DNA of 64,000 nucleotides from Candidatus Intricatilinea gracilis (GCA_016702605.1 JADJDQ010000021.1:1426001-1490000), one strand, 5' to 3'; shown: positions 35,553 through 44,515, counted from the stretch's first letter. Numbers and translations are program-made. Notes: a model not told the origin generated them from the sequence alone.

Positions 35553-36097
35553 GCAAGGAGAAAAAGCTCACCGACGTTGCGACCCTGCGCAGCCAGGCCC
35601 GCCAGCACATCGAACGTGGTGCCGTGACAGCCGGCTACAGCGCCGACCGCGAACAGGTGCTGCGCCTGCTCAACGAGGCATTGGCGACCGAGATCGTGTG
35701 TGTGCTGCGGTACCGGCGCCACCACTTCATGGCGCGGGGTATCCACGGCCAAAGTGTGGGCGCCGAGTTCCTGGTTCATTCGAACGAGGAGCAGGCCCAT
35801 GCGGACCTGCTGGCCGGGCGCATCGTGCAACTGGGCGGCGAACCCGACTTCGCGCCCGATCATCTGAGCGCACGCAGTCATGCCGAATATGTGCCGGGCG
35901 AAACGCTGACGCAGATGATTCAGGAGAACCTGGTCGCCGAGCGAATTGCCATCGACAGTTACCGCGAGATGGTTCGCTACCTGGGTGATCAGGATCCGAC
36001 CACCAGTGTGCTGCTCAAGCAGATACTGGCCGTGGAGGAAGAACACGCCGACGAACTGGCCGATCTGCTCGAAGGTATGCCGACCCAGTCGGCCTGA
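35549..36097 (+). CDS. ferritin-like protein (bacterioferritin/Dps-like four-helix bundle)
   Basis: A 182-residue four-helix protein. Metal-binding residues are spaced as in bacterioferritin: E in NEALATEIVCVLRYRRHH, E and H in SNEEQAHADLL, E in ENLVAERIAIDSYREM, and E and H in AVEEEHADELADLL. It should bind iron and perhaps oxidise it, storing iron or detoxifying peroxide. It is translationally coupled (ATGA overlap) with the upstream BON lipoprotein, an arrangement suggesting a joint stress response. The N-terminal 35 residues carry no recognised motif. ATG 35549 gives MSKEKKLTDVATLRSQ. Confidence 0.88.
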   Translation: MSKEKKLTDVATLRSQARQHIERGAVTAGYSADREQVLRLLNEALATEIVCVLRYRRHHFMARGIHGQSVGAEFLVHSNEEQAHADLLAGRIVQLGGEPDFAPDHLSARSHAEYVPGETLTQMIQENLVAERIAIDSYREMVRYLGDQDPTTSVLLKQILAVEEEHADELADLLEGMPTQSA

Positions 36098-36184
36098 ACG
36101 GGCGACTTGGCCTTTGCACAAGATGTGAAGGTCAGGCCGCCGTCTCTGCAGATCGCCGGACCGGACCCGTCAAGGAAACGACAG

Positions 36185-36388
36185 ATGGCAAAGATCGAAA
36201 TGCTCGAGATGGACGCTCACCGGGCCCAGTTGACCTCGGACCTCAAGCGTTTGATCGACAAATACGTCGCCATCTTCGAATGGGACGTACCGGAAGTGGA
36301 CGAACCCTTGTCCGAGCGATTGATCATCGAGTCGTTGCGACGCGGCCTGGACGACCTCGATCGGCGGGGCGGCCAACCCAACGCATGA
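36185..36388 (+). CDS. small hypothetical protein, 67 residues
   Basis: ATG 36185 is preceded by AAGGAAA; an in-frame upstream ATG at 36107 is less likely. The product MAKIEMLEMDAHRAQLTSDL continues with an acidic, helical C-terminal half (KRLIDKYVAIFEWDVPEVDE, LIIESLRRGLDDLDRR). It has no transmembrane segment or cysteines. Its position 88 bp behind the ferritin-like gene suggests membership of the same stress cluster. No family was recognised. Confidence 0.6.
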   Translation: MAKIEMLEMDAHRAQLTSDLKRLIDKYVAIFEWDVPEVDEPLSERLIIESLRRGLDDLDRRGGQPNA

Positions 36389-36401
36389 CACCACACCGCT
36401 G

Positions 36402-36421
36402 AGCCGCAAAGTCGTGCGGCT
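36402..36421. terminator. hairpin between convergent small-protein and receiver-domain genes
   Basis: AGCCGCA-AAGTCG-TGCGGCT has a 7-bp perfect stem and a 6-nt loop, between stop codons of convergent genes. Each side ends in only one or two T residues. It is a likely two-way terminator. Confidence 0.5.
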
Positions 36422-36479
36422 TGCGAGCAACACAACAGCGCGCAGGATCGGCGGGAGTGTTGCGGGCAGCCTGTCGGGT

Positions 36480-36941
36480 CTACCCGCGCCACTCAGGTCC
36501 GTGCTGGACAGCCTGCGGGCACCAGCGTTTGATGCAGGACTCCAAGGAAAACGGGCTGGTCGGTTTGGGCAGGACACCGTTCAGGCCGACACGAACCAGC
36601 AGCTGTGAGTCCGGCGCAACGGCCATGGTGGTGTGAGCCAGGATGGGCACCGCGCGACGCGACGGCTCCCGGGCTTCGAACGCCCTTATCTGCCGCGTGG
36701 CTGCCACACCGTCCGGCACGGGCATGGACAGATCCATGAGCACCAGATCGAACTGGAACTGCTTGGCCAACCTGACTGCCTCGGCGCCGTCGGATGCGAT
36801 GCTGGCCTGCAAGCCCCAGTCCTCGAGCAACACGGCCAACAGCACCCTGTCGCCGGGGCAGTCATCCACACCAAGCACACGAAGCGGCCTGTGAGCCAGC
36901 CTTGACTGCGCCGAAACAGGCGCTTGTTTTGCGGTGTCCAT
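36480..36941 (-). CDS. stand-alone response-regulator receiver protein
   Basis: A 153-residue protein consisting almost entirely of a CheY-like receiver. The acidic pair is in LRVLGVDDCPGD, the phospho-acceptor Asp in LVLMDLSMPVPDG, the conserved Thr in AHTTM and the Lys in VLPKP. There is no output domain; a 25-residue N-terminal extension (MDTAKQAPVSAQSRLAHRPL) precedes it. Such single-domain regulators relay phosphate or bind a partner protein. No histidine kinase is next to it. Confidence 0.9.
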   Translation of the reverse strand: MDTAKQAPVSAQSRLAHRPLRVLGVDDCPGDRVLLAVLLEDWGLQASIASDGAEAVRLAKQFQFDLVLMDLSMPVPDGVAATRQIRAFEAREPSRRAVPILAHTTMAVAPDSQLLVRVGLNGVLPKPTSPFSLESCIKRWCPQAVQHGPEWRG

Positions 36942-37119
36942 GGCCCGCAGGGTGCCGTAACCCTCGTTGGCCAGTCTGTTCGCAAACGCGCAGACTGCGC
37001 CCGTGCTCGCCGCGCATCACGCGGTGCGATGTCCGTCTGGCCGAGGCGCCAGAACTGCTGCGCCATCCTGCGTCACGCGTCGTCGGACGGCTATGCCGAG
37101 CCGCGATCTAATCCGGTGC

Positions 37120-38142
37120 ATGGACTCCTTGACTCAACTTGTGCTCGGCGCATCGGTCGGTATGGCCGTGATGGGGCGCACCACGCGACCCGCCCGGGCC
37201 GCCGCCTGGGGCGCCGTGGCGGGCACCTTGCCCGACCTCGATGTATTGATCGACCAGGGCGACCCGATCCTCGACATGGTGTTGCACCGCGCCGAGTCAC
37301 ATGCGCTGTTCTGGCTGACACTTTTCTCGTTGCCGTTCGCATGGACCGTGGCGCGGCTGCAAGGGCAGACCGACCGATGGCGGCGCTGGTGGGCCGCGTT
37401 GTGGCTGGCACTGGTGACTCATCCCTTGCTGGACCTGCTGACCATCTACGGCACCCAGCTGCTGTTGCCCTTCACGAACCAGGCCTGGGGCCTGGGCAGT
37501 GTGTTCATCATCGACCCGCTGGTCACCGTCCCCTGGGCGGTGGGTGTGGTGGTGGCACTGCGTGCGGCTTCGCCCGAACGCGCCCTGCGGGCCAATCTGG
37601 TGGGCCTGTCGATCGGCCTGGCCTACCTGGGCTGGGGCGCCGCGGTTCAGCAGCACGTGCTTGCGAAGGCGCACGATTCACTGCGCCTGCAGGGTCTGCC
37701 GACCGAGCTGGTGATGGCCACACCGACACCTTTCAACACGCTGTTGTGGCGTGTGGTGGCAGTGGGCCAGGGGCGTTATCACGAGGGTTTCCACTCGCTG
37801 CTCGATGGGCCCGGGCCGATTCGATTCGACACCTTCGACCAGGGCCACCACCATGCCGACACCTTGCCGGGCCATGACGGGTTGACTCGTATCCGCAGCT
37901 TCAGCGACGGCTTCTGGGCGGTGCAGCCGCAGCCGGACGGGCGCCTGCTGCTGATCGACCTGCGGATGGGCCAGGAGCCCTACTACGTGTTCCGCTTCGG
38001 CATCGCCCGACGAGATGTGGCCACGGGCACCTGGCTGCCGACCACACCCACCGAATCGGTCGGCAGCCGCGCGCCGGTCGCCTCCAGTCTGTCGTGGTTG
38101 TGGCGCCGCATCGGTGGCACGCCGGTCGCGCCGCCGCGATGA
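37120..38142 (+). CDS. membrane-bound metal-dependent hydrolase, YdjM/DUF457 family
   Basis: ATG 37120 gives MDSLTQLVLGASVGMAVMGR; the longer frame from 36967 includes unlikely sequence. The 340-residue protein has the family's opening DSLTQLVLGA, the presumed metal site (GTLPDLDVLIDQGD, LHRAESHALFW) and a second site THPLLDLLTIYGTQLL. Several hydrophobic helices follow. The C-terminal third (about 190-340) is soluble. The substrate of this family is unknown. The gene is convergent with the DUF456 gene. Confidence 0.85.
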   Translation: MDSLTQLVLGASVGMAVMGRTTRPARAAAWGAVAGTLPDLDVLIDQGDPILDMVLHRAESHALFWLTLFSLPFAWTVARLQGQTDRWRRWWAALWLALVTHPLLDLLTIYGTQLLLPFTNQAWGLGSVFIIDPLVTVPWAVGVVVALRAASPERALRANLVGLSIGLAYLGWGAAVQQHVLAKAHDSLRLQGLPTELVMATPTPFNTLLWRVVAVGQGRYHEGFHSLLDGPGPIRFDTFDQGHHHADTLPGHDGLTRIRSFSDGFWAVQPQPDGRLLLIDLRMGQEPYYVFRFGIARRDVATGTWLPTTPTESVGSRAPVASSLSWLWRRIGGTPVAPPR

Positions 38143-38199
38143 CGGTGCACCTGGCGACCCCGACTCACTCGGCGCTGCCGATACGCTGCCAGGTCACAC

Positions 38200-38679
38200 T
38201 TAGAGCAGCAGCGCTGCTACGAACACACCGATCATCATGAAGGCCAGCACCACCTTGGCCAACAGACCAGCCAACAGGCCGAGCCAGGTGGCCACACCCA
38301 CCTTCATGGCCTGCCGTTCGTCGCGCTGCGCCAGATATTCACCCGCAGCAGCACCAACCAGCGGCATGAACAACACACCCACCAGGCCCATGAACAGGCC
38401 CACCACCGTGCCCAGGGCCGCACCCAGCAAGGCCTGGCGGCTGGCACCTGCGCGCCGTGCACCGAGCAGTGCGGCCACATAGTCCAGCACCCAGGCCAGC
38501 ACGGCCATCGCCGATACCACACCCAGAGCCCAGGGACCGACGCGGGTGAAATCGTCGATCCAGGCTGCGAGCACGATGCCCGCCAGCACAAGCGCCGTGC
38601 CCGGCAGCGCCGGCAGCACCGTGCCCATCAATCCGATGACGATCAACGCCACACTGGCCACCCACCACAAGACTTCCAC
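38200..38679 (-). CDS. DUF456-family small membrane protein
   Basis: I choose GTG 38679 (VEVLWWVASVALIVIGLMGT) because GAAGGGA precedes it; upstream sequence up to 38820 has no hydrophobic or conserved character. The 159-residue protein has four to five transmembrane helices with glycine-rich turns (LPALPGTALVLAGIVLAAWID, LGAALGTVVGLFMGLVGVLF), typical of DUF456. The function is unknown. It lies between the YdjM-like gene and tRNA-Gly. Confidence 0.8.
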   Translation of the reverse strand: MEVLWWVASVALIVIGLMGTVLPALPGTALVLAGIVLAAWIDDFTRVGPWALGVVSAMAVLAWVLDYVAALLGARRAGASRQALLGAALGTVVGLFMGLVGVLFMPLVGAAAGEYLAQRDERQAMKVGVATWLGLLAGLLAKVVLAFMMIGVFVAALLL

Positions 38680-38821
38680 CGGGTTCCCTTCGTCCAGGCA
38701 TGTGGCCGGCAATGGCCACACATCGGACGAAGATGCGCGCCCGCGGCCGGATTTCAAGCCAAGACAGGACGCGCGCCACCTTCGAGCGAAACAGGTCGCC
38801 GAAACACGTGGGTGGGGCACC

Positions 38822-38895
38822 TGGAGCGGGCGAAGGGAATCGAACCCTCGTCTTAAGCTTGGGAAGCTTCAGCTCTGCCATTGAGCTACGCCCGC
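38822..38895 (-). tRNA. tRNA-Gly (anticodon CCC)
   Basis: On the minus strand, acceptor GCGGGCG pairs with CGCCCGC. The D-arm is GCTC-AATGGCA-GAGC, the anticodon loop TTCCCAA gives anticodon CCC, and the T-arm is GAGGG-TTCGATT-CCCTT. The 3' CCA is encoded. The sequence closely follows E. coli tRNA-Gly(CCC). Codon read: GGG. Confidence 0.95.
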
Positions 38896-39084
38896 GATGA
38901 GCGGCGGATTCTAGCCTGGGCATCTGCCTGCCGGTCATGCGGGTTGGCCTGTCCTGCAGGCGCGTCAAGCGGGGCGACTTGTTCCGTGCTGCGCTCTTGT
39001 TTTGTTTTGCCACTGCAGGCACCGAGGGGTAACCTGAGGGTCACTGGCCACACTGTGCCGAGGGCCGTTCAACCGGATCGAATC

Positions 39085-40911
39085 ATGAGCCTTGCAGACT
39101 CCAGGCCTGCGATTGCTGGCCACACACTGTCAGCACTTGTGGCCCGGTACGGCAACGATCCGACCCGGCTGGTGCAGATGCTGCGCGACCTGCAGGCCGA
39201 ACACGGCTGGTTGCCGCGCCCGGCCTTGATCGAACTGGCCGCCGCGCTCGACCTGAGCCTGGCGCATGTCGAAGGGGTGGCAGGCTTCTACCGCTTCTTC
39301 CACACGCGGCCGGTGGGCGCCTACCGCGTGCTGTTCAGCGACAACGTCACCGACCAGATGCTGGGCAGCCGCGCGCTGATGGCCGATCTGTGCCGGCGCC
39401 TGGGCGTGGCGCCGGGGCGGGTCAGCTCGGACGAACTGGTCAGTGTCGACACCACCTCGTGCACGGGGCTGTGTGACCAGGGCCCGGCGCTGCTGATCAA
39501 CCATCACCACGTGATCACCCGGCTCGACGCGCCGCGGGTGGCGCAGCTCGCCGACCTGATTCACCGCCGCGTGCCGGTGCCGCAGTGGCCCGCCGAGTGG
39601 TTCGAGGTGGTCGACAACGTCCGCCGAGCCGACGTGCTGCTGGCCGAGCCGGCTGCGCCGGGCACGGCGCTGGTGGCCGCGCTGGCACGGGGTGCCGAAG
39701 AGACGTTGAGTGAACTCAAGCGTTCCAACCTGCGCGGCCGAGGTGGTGCTGGTTTTGCCACCGGAGTGAAGTGGGAGTTGTGCCGCAAGGCACCAGGCAC
39801 CGAACACGTGGTGGTGTGCAACGCCGACGAAGGTGAACCCGGCACCTTCAAGGACCGTGTGCTGCTGAACCGCGATGCCGACGCGGTGTTCGAAGGCATG
39901 ACGATCGCCGCGCTGGTGATCGGCGCGCGACGTGGCCTGGTCTACCTGCGCGGCGAATACCGCTTCATGCTTGACCAGCTGCTGGTGGTGCTGCAGCGCC
40001 GCCGTGACGCGGGACTGCTCGGTGCGGCCATACGCGGCCAGGTGGGCTTCGACTTCGACATCGAGATCCACCTGGGCGCCGGTGCGTACGTGTGCGGCGA
40101 GGAGTCGGCGCTGATCGAGTCGCTCGAAGGCAAACGTGGCACGCCGCGTATCCGCCCGCCCTTCCCGGCCGAACATGGCTATCTGGGCCACCCGACCATC
40201 GTCAACAACGTCGAGACCTTCTGCGCGGGGGTGCACATCGCCGTGCACGGCGGTGCCTGGTGGGCCGCCATCGGCACGGCTCGCTCGGCCGGCACCAAGA
40301 TCCACGCCGTGTCGGGCGACTGCGAACGCCCGGGGCTGTACGAGTACCCCATGGGCACCCGCATTGGCCGCATCCTGGAGGACTGCGGCGCCCAGGACAC
40401 GCAGGCCGTGCAGGTGGGCGGGCCGTCGGGTGTATGTCTGTCGGCCTTCGAGTTCGGCCGGCGCATCGCCTTCGAGGACGTGCCCACGGCCGGCGCCTTC
40501 ATGGTGTTCGACCGCAGCCGCGACATGTTCGAGGTGGCGCGCGGCTTTGCGCATTTCTTTGCGCACGAGAGCTGCGGCTTCTGCACCCCCTGCCGCGTCG
40601 GTACGGCGCTGGTGGTCAAACGCATGGACAAGCTGGCCGAAGGGCGTGGATCGCGCCATGACATCGACGTGTTGTTCGAGCTCGACAAGCTCATGCACAC
40701 GGCCACCCACTGCGGCCTGGGGGCCACGGCCTGCAACCCGTTGCGCGACACCATCCAGAAGTTCCGCCCGGCCTACGAGAAACATCTGAAGTCGCTGTAC
40801 TTCGAACCCGGCTTCGACCTCAATGCCGAACTGTCGATCGCCCGGCGCATGACCGGCCGCAGCGACGCCGGCGCCTTCTTCGAAGACAACATCGAGGACC
40901 CCGCATCATGA
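39085..40911 (+). CDS. hoxF: NAD-reducing hydrogenase diaphorase subunit HoxF
   Basis: ATG 39085 (MSLADSRPAIAGHT) is chosen over the longer frame that would start inside the tRNA. The 608-residue length fits HoxF (602 in Cupriavidus necator). An N-terminal NuoE/HoxE-like domain (about 1-160) retains the second cysteine pair (TSCTGLC) but lacks the first. The NuoF-like domain has RGRGGAGFATGVKWEL for NADH, NADEGEPGTFKDR and GAGAYVCGEESALIESLEG for FMN, and the [4Fe-4S] site SCGFCTPCRVG plus the final Cys in ATACNPLRD. It passes electrons between NAD and the hydrogenase. It overlaps hoxU by 4 bp. Confidence 0.96.
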   Translation: MSLADSRPAIAGHTLSALVARYGNDPTRLVQMLRDLQAEHGWLPRPALIELAAALDLSLAHVEGVAGFYRFFHTRPVGAYRVLFSDNVTDQMLGSRALMADLCRRLGVAPGRVSSDELVSVDTTSCTGLCDQGPALLINHHHVITRLDAPRVAQLADLIHRRVPVPQWPAEWFEVVDNVRRADVLLAEPAAPGTALVAALARGAEETLSELKRSNLRGRGGAGFATGVKWELCRKAPGTEHVVVCNADEGEPGTFKDRVLLNRDADAVFEGMTIAALVIGARRGLVYLRGEYRFMLDQLLVVLQRRRDAGLLGAAIRGQVGFDFDIEIHLGAGAYVCGEESALIESLEGKRGTPRIRPPFPAEHGYLGHPTIVNNVETFCAGVHIAVHGGAWWAAIGTARSAGTKIHAVSGDCERPGLYEYPMGTRIGRILEDCGAQDTQAVQVGGPSGVCLSAFEFGRRIAFEDVPTAGAFMVFDRSRDMFEVARGFAHFFAHESCGFCTPCRVGTALVVKRMDKLAEGRGSRHDIDVLFELDKLMHTATHCGLGATACNPLRDTIQKFRPAYEKHLKSLYFEPGFDLNAELSIARRMTGRSDAGAFFEDNIEDPAS

Positions 40912-41642
40912 GGTACGACGCCAGTCAGGCGCTGAGCTTCTCGCTGGACGGCGAGGACCTGCTCTTCAACCCCGGCGACACCATCCTGCAGGCGGCGCAC
41001 CGCGGCGGGCGCTACATCCCGCACCTGTGCTGGCACCCCGACTTCGCGCCGCATGGCTCGTGTCGGCTGTGCACCGTCAAGGTCAACGGCCGCACCGGCA
41101 GTGCGTGCACCATCCAGGCCGCAGCGGGCATCGAGGTCGAGAGCAACACCGAGGAGCTCAACGCGCATCGCAAGACGCTGCTGCAGATGCTCTTCGTCGA
41201 GGGCAACCACTTCTGCCCGAGCTGCGAGAAGAGTGGCCACTGCGCGCTGCAGGCCACGGCCTACCAGATGGGCATGGAAGGGCCGCACTTCGAGGAGTTC
41301 TACCCCACCCGGCCGATGGACGCGAGCCACCCCGATCTGCTGCTGGACTTCAACCGCTGCATCCTGTGTGGCCTGTGTGCGCGTGCCAGCAGCGAGATCG
41401 ACGGCAAGAATGTCTTTGCCATCGGCGGCCACGGCATGGGTACCCATCTGGTGGTCAACAGCCCCAGCGGTCAGCTGGGTGACACCGACATGGCGGCTAC
41501 CGACCGCGCCGCCAGCATCTGCCCCGTGGGTGTGATCCTGCCCAAACGACGCGGCTTCGTCATCCCCATCGGCGAGCGGCCGTACGACAAACAATCGCCG
41601 GCCGATGTCGAGGCCGAACTGGCTGCGGGAGGCACCACATGA
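40908..41642 (+). CDS. hoxU: NAD-reducing hydrogenase iron-sulfur subunit HoxU
   Basis: A 244-residue protein (C. necator HoxU has 234). The N-terminal ferredoxin domain holds a [2Fe-2S] site (LCWHPDFAPHGSCRLC and the Cys of SACTIQ). A His/Cys-rich site follows (HFCPSCEKSGHC), then NuoG-like [4Fe-4S] motifs NRCILCGLCARAS and ASICPVGVIL. It forms the electron wire between HoxF and HoxY. The ATG overlaps the hoxF stop by 4 bp and the stop overlaps hoxY by 4 bp. Confidence 0.95.
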   Translation: MRYDASQALSFSLDGEDLLFNPGDTILQAAHRGGRYIPHLCWHPDFAPHGSCRLCTVKVNGRTGSACTIQAAAGIEVESNTEELNAHRKTLLQMLFVEGNHFCPSCEKSGHCALQATAYQMGMEGPHFEEFYPTRPMDASHPDLLLDFNRCILCGLCARASSEIDGKNVFAIGGHGMGTHLVVNSPSGQLGDTDMAATDRAASICPVGVILPKRRGFVIPIGERPYDKQSPADVEAELAAGGTT

Positions 41643-42223
41643 CCACGCCCGACCTGGCGGTTCCATCTGCCGCGCCGCATGGCCCGCGCAAGCTCAAGGT
41701 GGCCACCGTCTCGCTGGCCGGTTGTTTTGGTTGCCACATGTCGTTGCTGGACATCGACGAACGACTGTTCAAGCTGGTCGAGCTGATCGAGTTCGACCGT
41801 TCACCCCTCACCGACATCAAACAAATCGGCCATTGCGACATCGGCCTGATCGAAGGTGGCCTGTGCAATGCCGAAAACGTGACGGTACTGCGCGAGTTCC
41901 GCGCTCACTGCAAGACGTTGGTGGCTGTGGGCGCCTGTGCCATCACCGGTGGCCTGCCGGCGCAGCGCAATCAGCTCGACCTGGGCACCATGCTGGTCGA
42001 CGTGTACCGCAGCCGCCCCGGCATGAGCGCCGGCAGCGCCATCCCCAACGACCCCGAACTGCCACTGCCGCTCAACAAGGTGCACCCCATCCATGAGGTG
42101 GTGCATGTGGACTATTCGCTGCCCGGCTGCCCGCCGTCGGCCGACGCTTTCTGGCGTTTCCTGACCGACCTGATGGCCGGGCGCACGCCCCACCTGGGCC
42201 ATGGCCTGATGCTGTACGACTGA
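41639..42223 (+). CDS. hoxY: NAD-reducing hydrogenase small subunit HoxY
   Basis: A 194-residue small subunit. The proximal [4Fe-4S] ligands can be seen in LAGCFGCHMS, in GGLCNAENV, in VAVGACAITGG and in SLPGCPPSAD. It lacks a Tat signal, so the enzyme is cytoplasmic. It sits with HoxH at the active-site cluster end. The gene overlaps hoxU and is 5 bp before hoxH. Confidence 0.95.
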   Translation: MTTPDLAVPSAAPHGPRKLKVATVSLAGCFGCHMSLLDIDERLFKLVELIEFDRSPLTDIKQIGHCDIGLIEGGLCNAENVTVLREFRAHCKTLVAVGACAITGGLPAQRNQLDLGTMLVDVYRSRPGMSAGSAIPNDPELPLPLNKVHPIHEVVHVDYSLPGCPPSADAFWRFLTDLMAGRTPHLGHGLMLYD

Positions 42224-42228
42224 TCATC

Positions 42229-43776
42229 ATGACGACTGCCGCCCATCCGGCCACCCACCCGGCCACCCACCCGCTCGAAACCGCCGCCCATCCGCAGGGC
42301 CTGCGCCGTGTCGCCATCGACCCGGTGACCCGCGTGGAAGGCCACGGCAAGGTCACGCTGCTGCTCGACGACCACAACCATGTGCAGCAGGTGCGGCTGC
42401 ACATCGTCGAGTTCCGCGGCTTCGAGAAGTTCATCGAAGGCCGGCCCTACTGGGAAGTGCCAGTGATGGTGCAGCGCCTGTGCGGCATCTGCCCGGTGTC
42501 GCACCACCTGGCGGCGTCCAAGGCCTTCGACCGTGTCATCGGCGCCCTGCCCGTCACACCCACCGCCGACAAGATCCGCCGGCTCATGCACTACGGCCAG
42601 GTGATGCAGTCGCATGCGCTGCATTTCTTCCACCTCTCGTCGCCGGACCTGCTGTTCGGCTTCGACTCGGAGGTGAACCGCCGCAACATCGTCGGTGTGG
42701 CCGGTGCCCATCCCGAGATCGCCAAGAAGGGTGTGCTGCTGCGCAAGTTCGGCCAGGAGGTGATCCGCGCCACGGCCGGCAAACGGGTGCACGGCACGGG
42801 TTCGGTGCCTGGTGGCGTGAACAAACATGTGAGCTTCGAAGACCGCTCGATGCTCAAACGCGACGTGGCACAGATGATGGCCTGGGCGCAGGACTCGGTG
42901 ACCATCGCCAAACAGCTGCATGCACAGAACCCGGCGCTGTACGACCACTTCGGCAGCTTCAGGTCCAACATGCTGAGCCTGGTGCGCGCCGATGGCGCGA
43001 TGGACCTGTACGACGGCGTGATCCGCGCACGTGACGCGGCGGGCCAGATCATCTTCGACGGCGCCAGCGACCAGGGTTACCTCGACCTGATCGAAGAAGA
43101 GGTCAAGCCCTGGAGCTACATGAAGTTCCCCTTCCTCAAGAGCCTGGGGCCGCAGCTGGGCTGGTACCGTGTCGGCCCGCTGGCGCGGGTGCAGAACTGC
43201 GACGTCATCCCCAGCCCCTTGGCCGAGGCCGAGCGGCGTGAATTCGTCGCCTGGGGCCAGGGTGAACCCATCCACGCCACGCTGGCGTACCACTGGGCCC
43301 GCATGATCGAGATGCTTCATTGCATCGAGGTGATTGCCGATCTGCTCGACGACCCGGACATCCTGAGCGGTGACCTGATCACCAGCGGCACACGTCGGCA
43401 TTCGGGCATCGGCGTGATCGAGGCACCACGCGGCACGCTCATCCACCACTACGAGGTGGGCGACAACGACCTGGTCACCATGTGCAACCTGATCGTGTCG
43501 ACCACCCACAACAACCAGGCCATGAACGAGGCGGTGCGGTCGGTGGCGCGCGAGTATCTGGATGGCCACGAGCTGACCGAAGGCCTGCTCAATCACATCG
43601 AAGTGGCGATCCGCGCCTACGACCCCTGCCTGTCCTGCGCCACCCATGCGCTGGGCGACATGCCTCTCGACGTGGTGCTGCTCGGGCCGGATGGGCAGTT
43701 GCTCGACCGGGTGGTGCGCTCGTCCGACGGCGCGCTGGTGCACGAACTGACCGAGCGCCAACTCCCACCCGCATGA
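42229..43776 (+). CDS. hoxH: NAD-reducing [NiFe]-hydrogenase large subunit HoxH
   Basis: A 515-residue catalytic subunit of the bidirectional group 3d type. The [NiFe] ligands are C85 and C88 in RLCGICPVSHH and C467 and C470 in DPCLSCATH. Cleavage by HoxW is expected after H473, removing about 42 residues, rather longer than the 24-residue tail of C. necator. The first 24 residues form a His/Pro/Thr-rich extension containing the repeat HPAT, absent from C. necator HoxH as I recall it. Several blocks (QSHALHFFHLSSPDLLFGFD) resemble cyanobacterial HoxH. Its stop overlaps hoxW by 4 bp. Confidence 0.96.
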   Translation: MTTAAHPATHPATHPLETAAHPQGLRRVAIDPVTRVEGHGKVTLLLDDHNHVQQVRLHIVEFRGFEKFIEGRPYWEVPVMVQRLCGICPVSHHLAASKAFDRVIGALPVTPTADKIRRLMHYGQVMQSHALHFFHLSSPDLLFGFDSEVNRRNIVGVAGAHPEIAKKGVLLRKFGQEVIRATAGKRVHGTGSVPGGVNKHVSFEDRSMLKRDVAQMMAWAQDSVTIAKQLHAQNPALYDHFGSFRSNMLSLVRADGAMDLYDGVIRARDAAGQIIFDGASDQGYLDLIEEEVKPWSYMKFPFLKSLGPQLGWYRVGPLARVQNCDVIPSPLAEAERREFVAWGQGEPIHATLAYHWARMIEMLHCIEVIADLLDDPDILSGDLITSGTRRHSGIGVIEAPRGTLIHHYEVGDNDLVTMCNLIVSTTHNNQAMNEAVRSVAREYLDGHELTEGLLNHIEVAIRAYDPCLSCATHALGDMPLDVVLLGPDGQLLDRVVRSSDGALVHELTERQLPPA

Positions 43777-44387
43777 AAACGACCGGCGGGTTCGACTGCT
43801 CGGCTCCAGCTAGTGCGCTGCCGTCGGGATCGCCAACACCTGAGCCCTTGCGAACGAGCTCGCCGCTGCTGGTATTCGGCTGGGGCAATGCCGGCCGCGG
43901 CGACGATGCATTGGGGCCGCTGTTCATCGACCGTCTGCGAGCCGAGTTGGAACGAACAGCGCCTCTGGGCAGCCTGGTCGAGTGCCTCGACGACTATCAG
44001 TTGCAGGTCGAACATGCGCTCGACCTGGTAGGTCGTTCGGCCGTGTTGTTCATCGATGCGAGCCGGAGCTGTGCAGTGCCGTTCGAAGCCAGGCCATTGC
44101 AGCCATGCCGTGACGACAGCTACTCCAGCCATGCCATGTCGCCTCAGGCCTTGCTGCAGGTCTATCGCGAGTTGCATGGCCAGGAGCCTCCGCCTTGCAC
44201 GCTGCTGGCCATCCGTGGTGTCAGGTTTGAGCTCGGCGAACCGGTCAGCCCGGAGGCACTGGCCCACCTCGAAGCCGCCTGGGTGTGGTGGCAGACCTGG
44301 TTGAAGTCGATGCGCCCCGGGGGCGAACTCGAGATCGGAGAGGCCGGCTGCGCCAGCGCTCGGCTCTATCCCCTCATGCCGAAATGA
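43773..44387 (+). CDS. hoxW: hydrogenase maturation protease HoxW
   Basis: A 204-residue protein from ATG 43773, overlapping hoxH. The conserved maturation-protease opening LLVFGWGNAGRGDDALGPLF begins near residue 28, following a Ser/Pro-rich N-terminus, and a second nickel-contacting Asp lies in VLFIDASRS. It removes the C-terminal peptide of HoxH after nickel insertion. The downstream His normally found in the SSHAMSP-type block is present (YSSHAMSPQALL). No hypA-F genes follow, so those must be elsewhere. Confidence 0.92.
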   Translation: MKTTGGFDCSAPASALPSGSPTPEPLRTSSPLLVFGWGNAGRGDDALGPLFIDRLRAELERTAPLGSLVECLDDYQLQVEHALDLVGRSAVLFIDASRSCAVPFEARPLQPCRDDSYSSHAMSPQALLQVYRELHGQEPPPCTLLAIRGVRFELGEPVSPEALAHLEAAWVWWQTWLKSMRPGGELEIGEAGCASARLYPLMPK

Positions 44388-44460
44388 CCTGAAAGGCTGG
44401 GCTACCCTGCCACGCAACTCGACAGCCGACTCATGGAGGGCCATGAAGTGCTACTTGCCA

Positions 44461-44475
44461 CACCTGAATCAGGTG
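44461..44475. promoter_or_regulatory. perfect 15-bp inverted repeat upstream of antiporter gene
   Basis: CACCTGA-A-TCAGGTG has 7-bp perfect arms around one base. It lies 41 bp before ATG 44516, between hoxW and the antiporter. It could be an operator for the antiporter-ligase pair; the regulator is unknown. Confidence 0.5.
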
Positions 44476-44515
44476 CGCTTCGGCGACCATTGACGATAGA
44501 CCGGCCAGGCTGACC

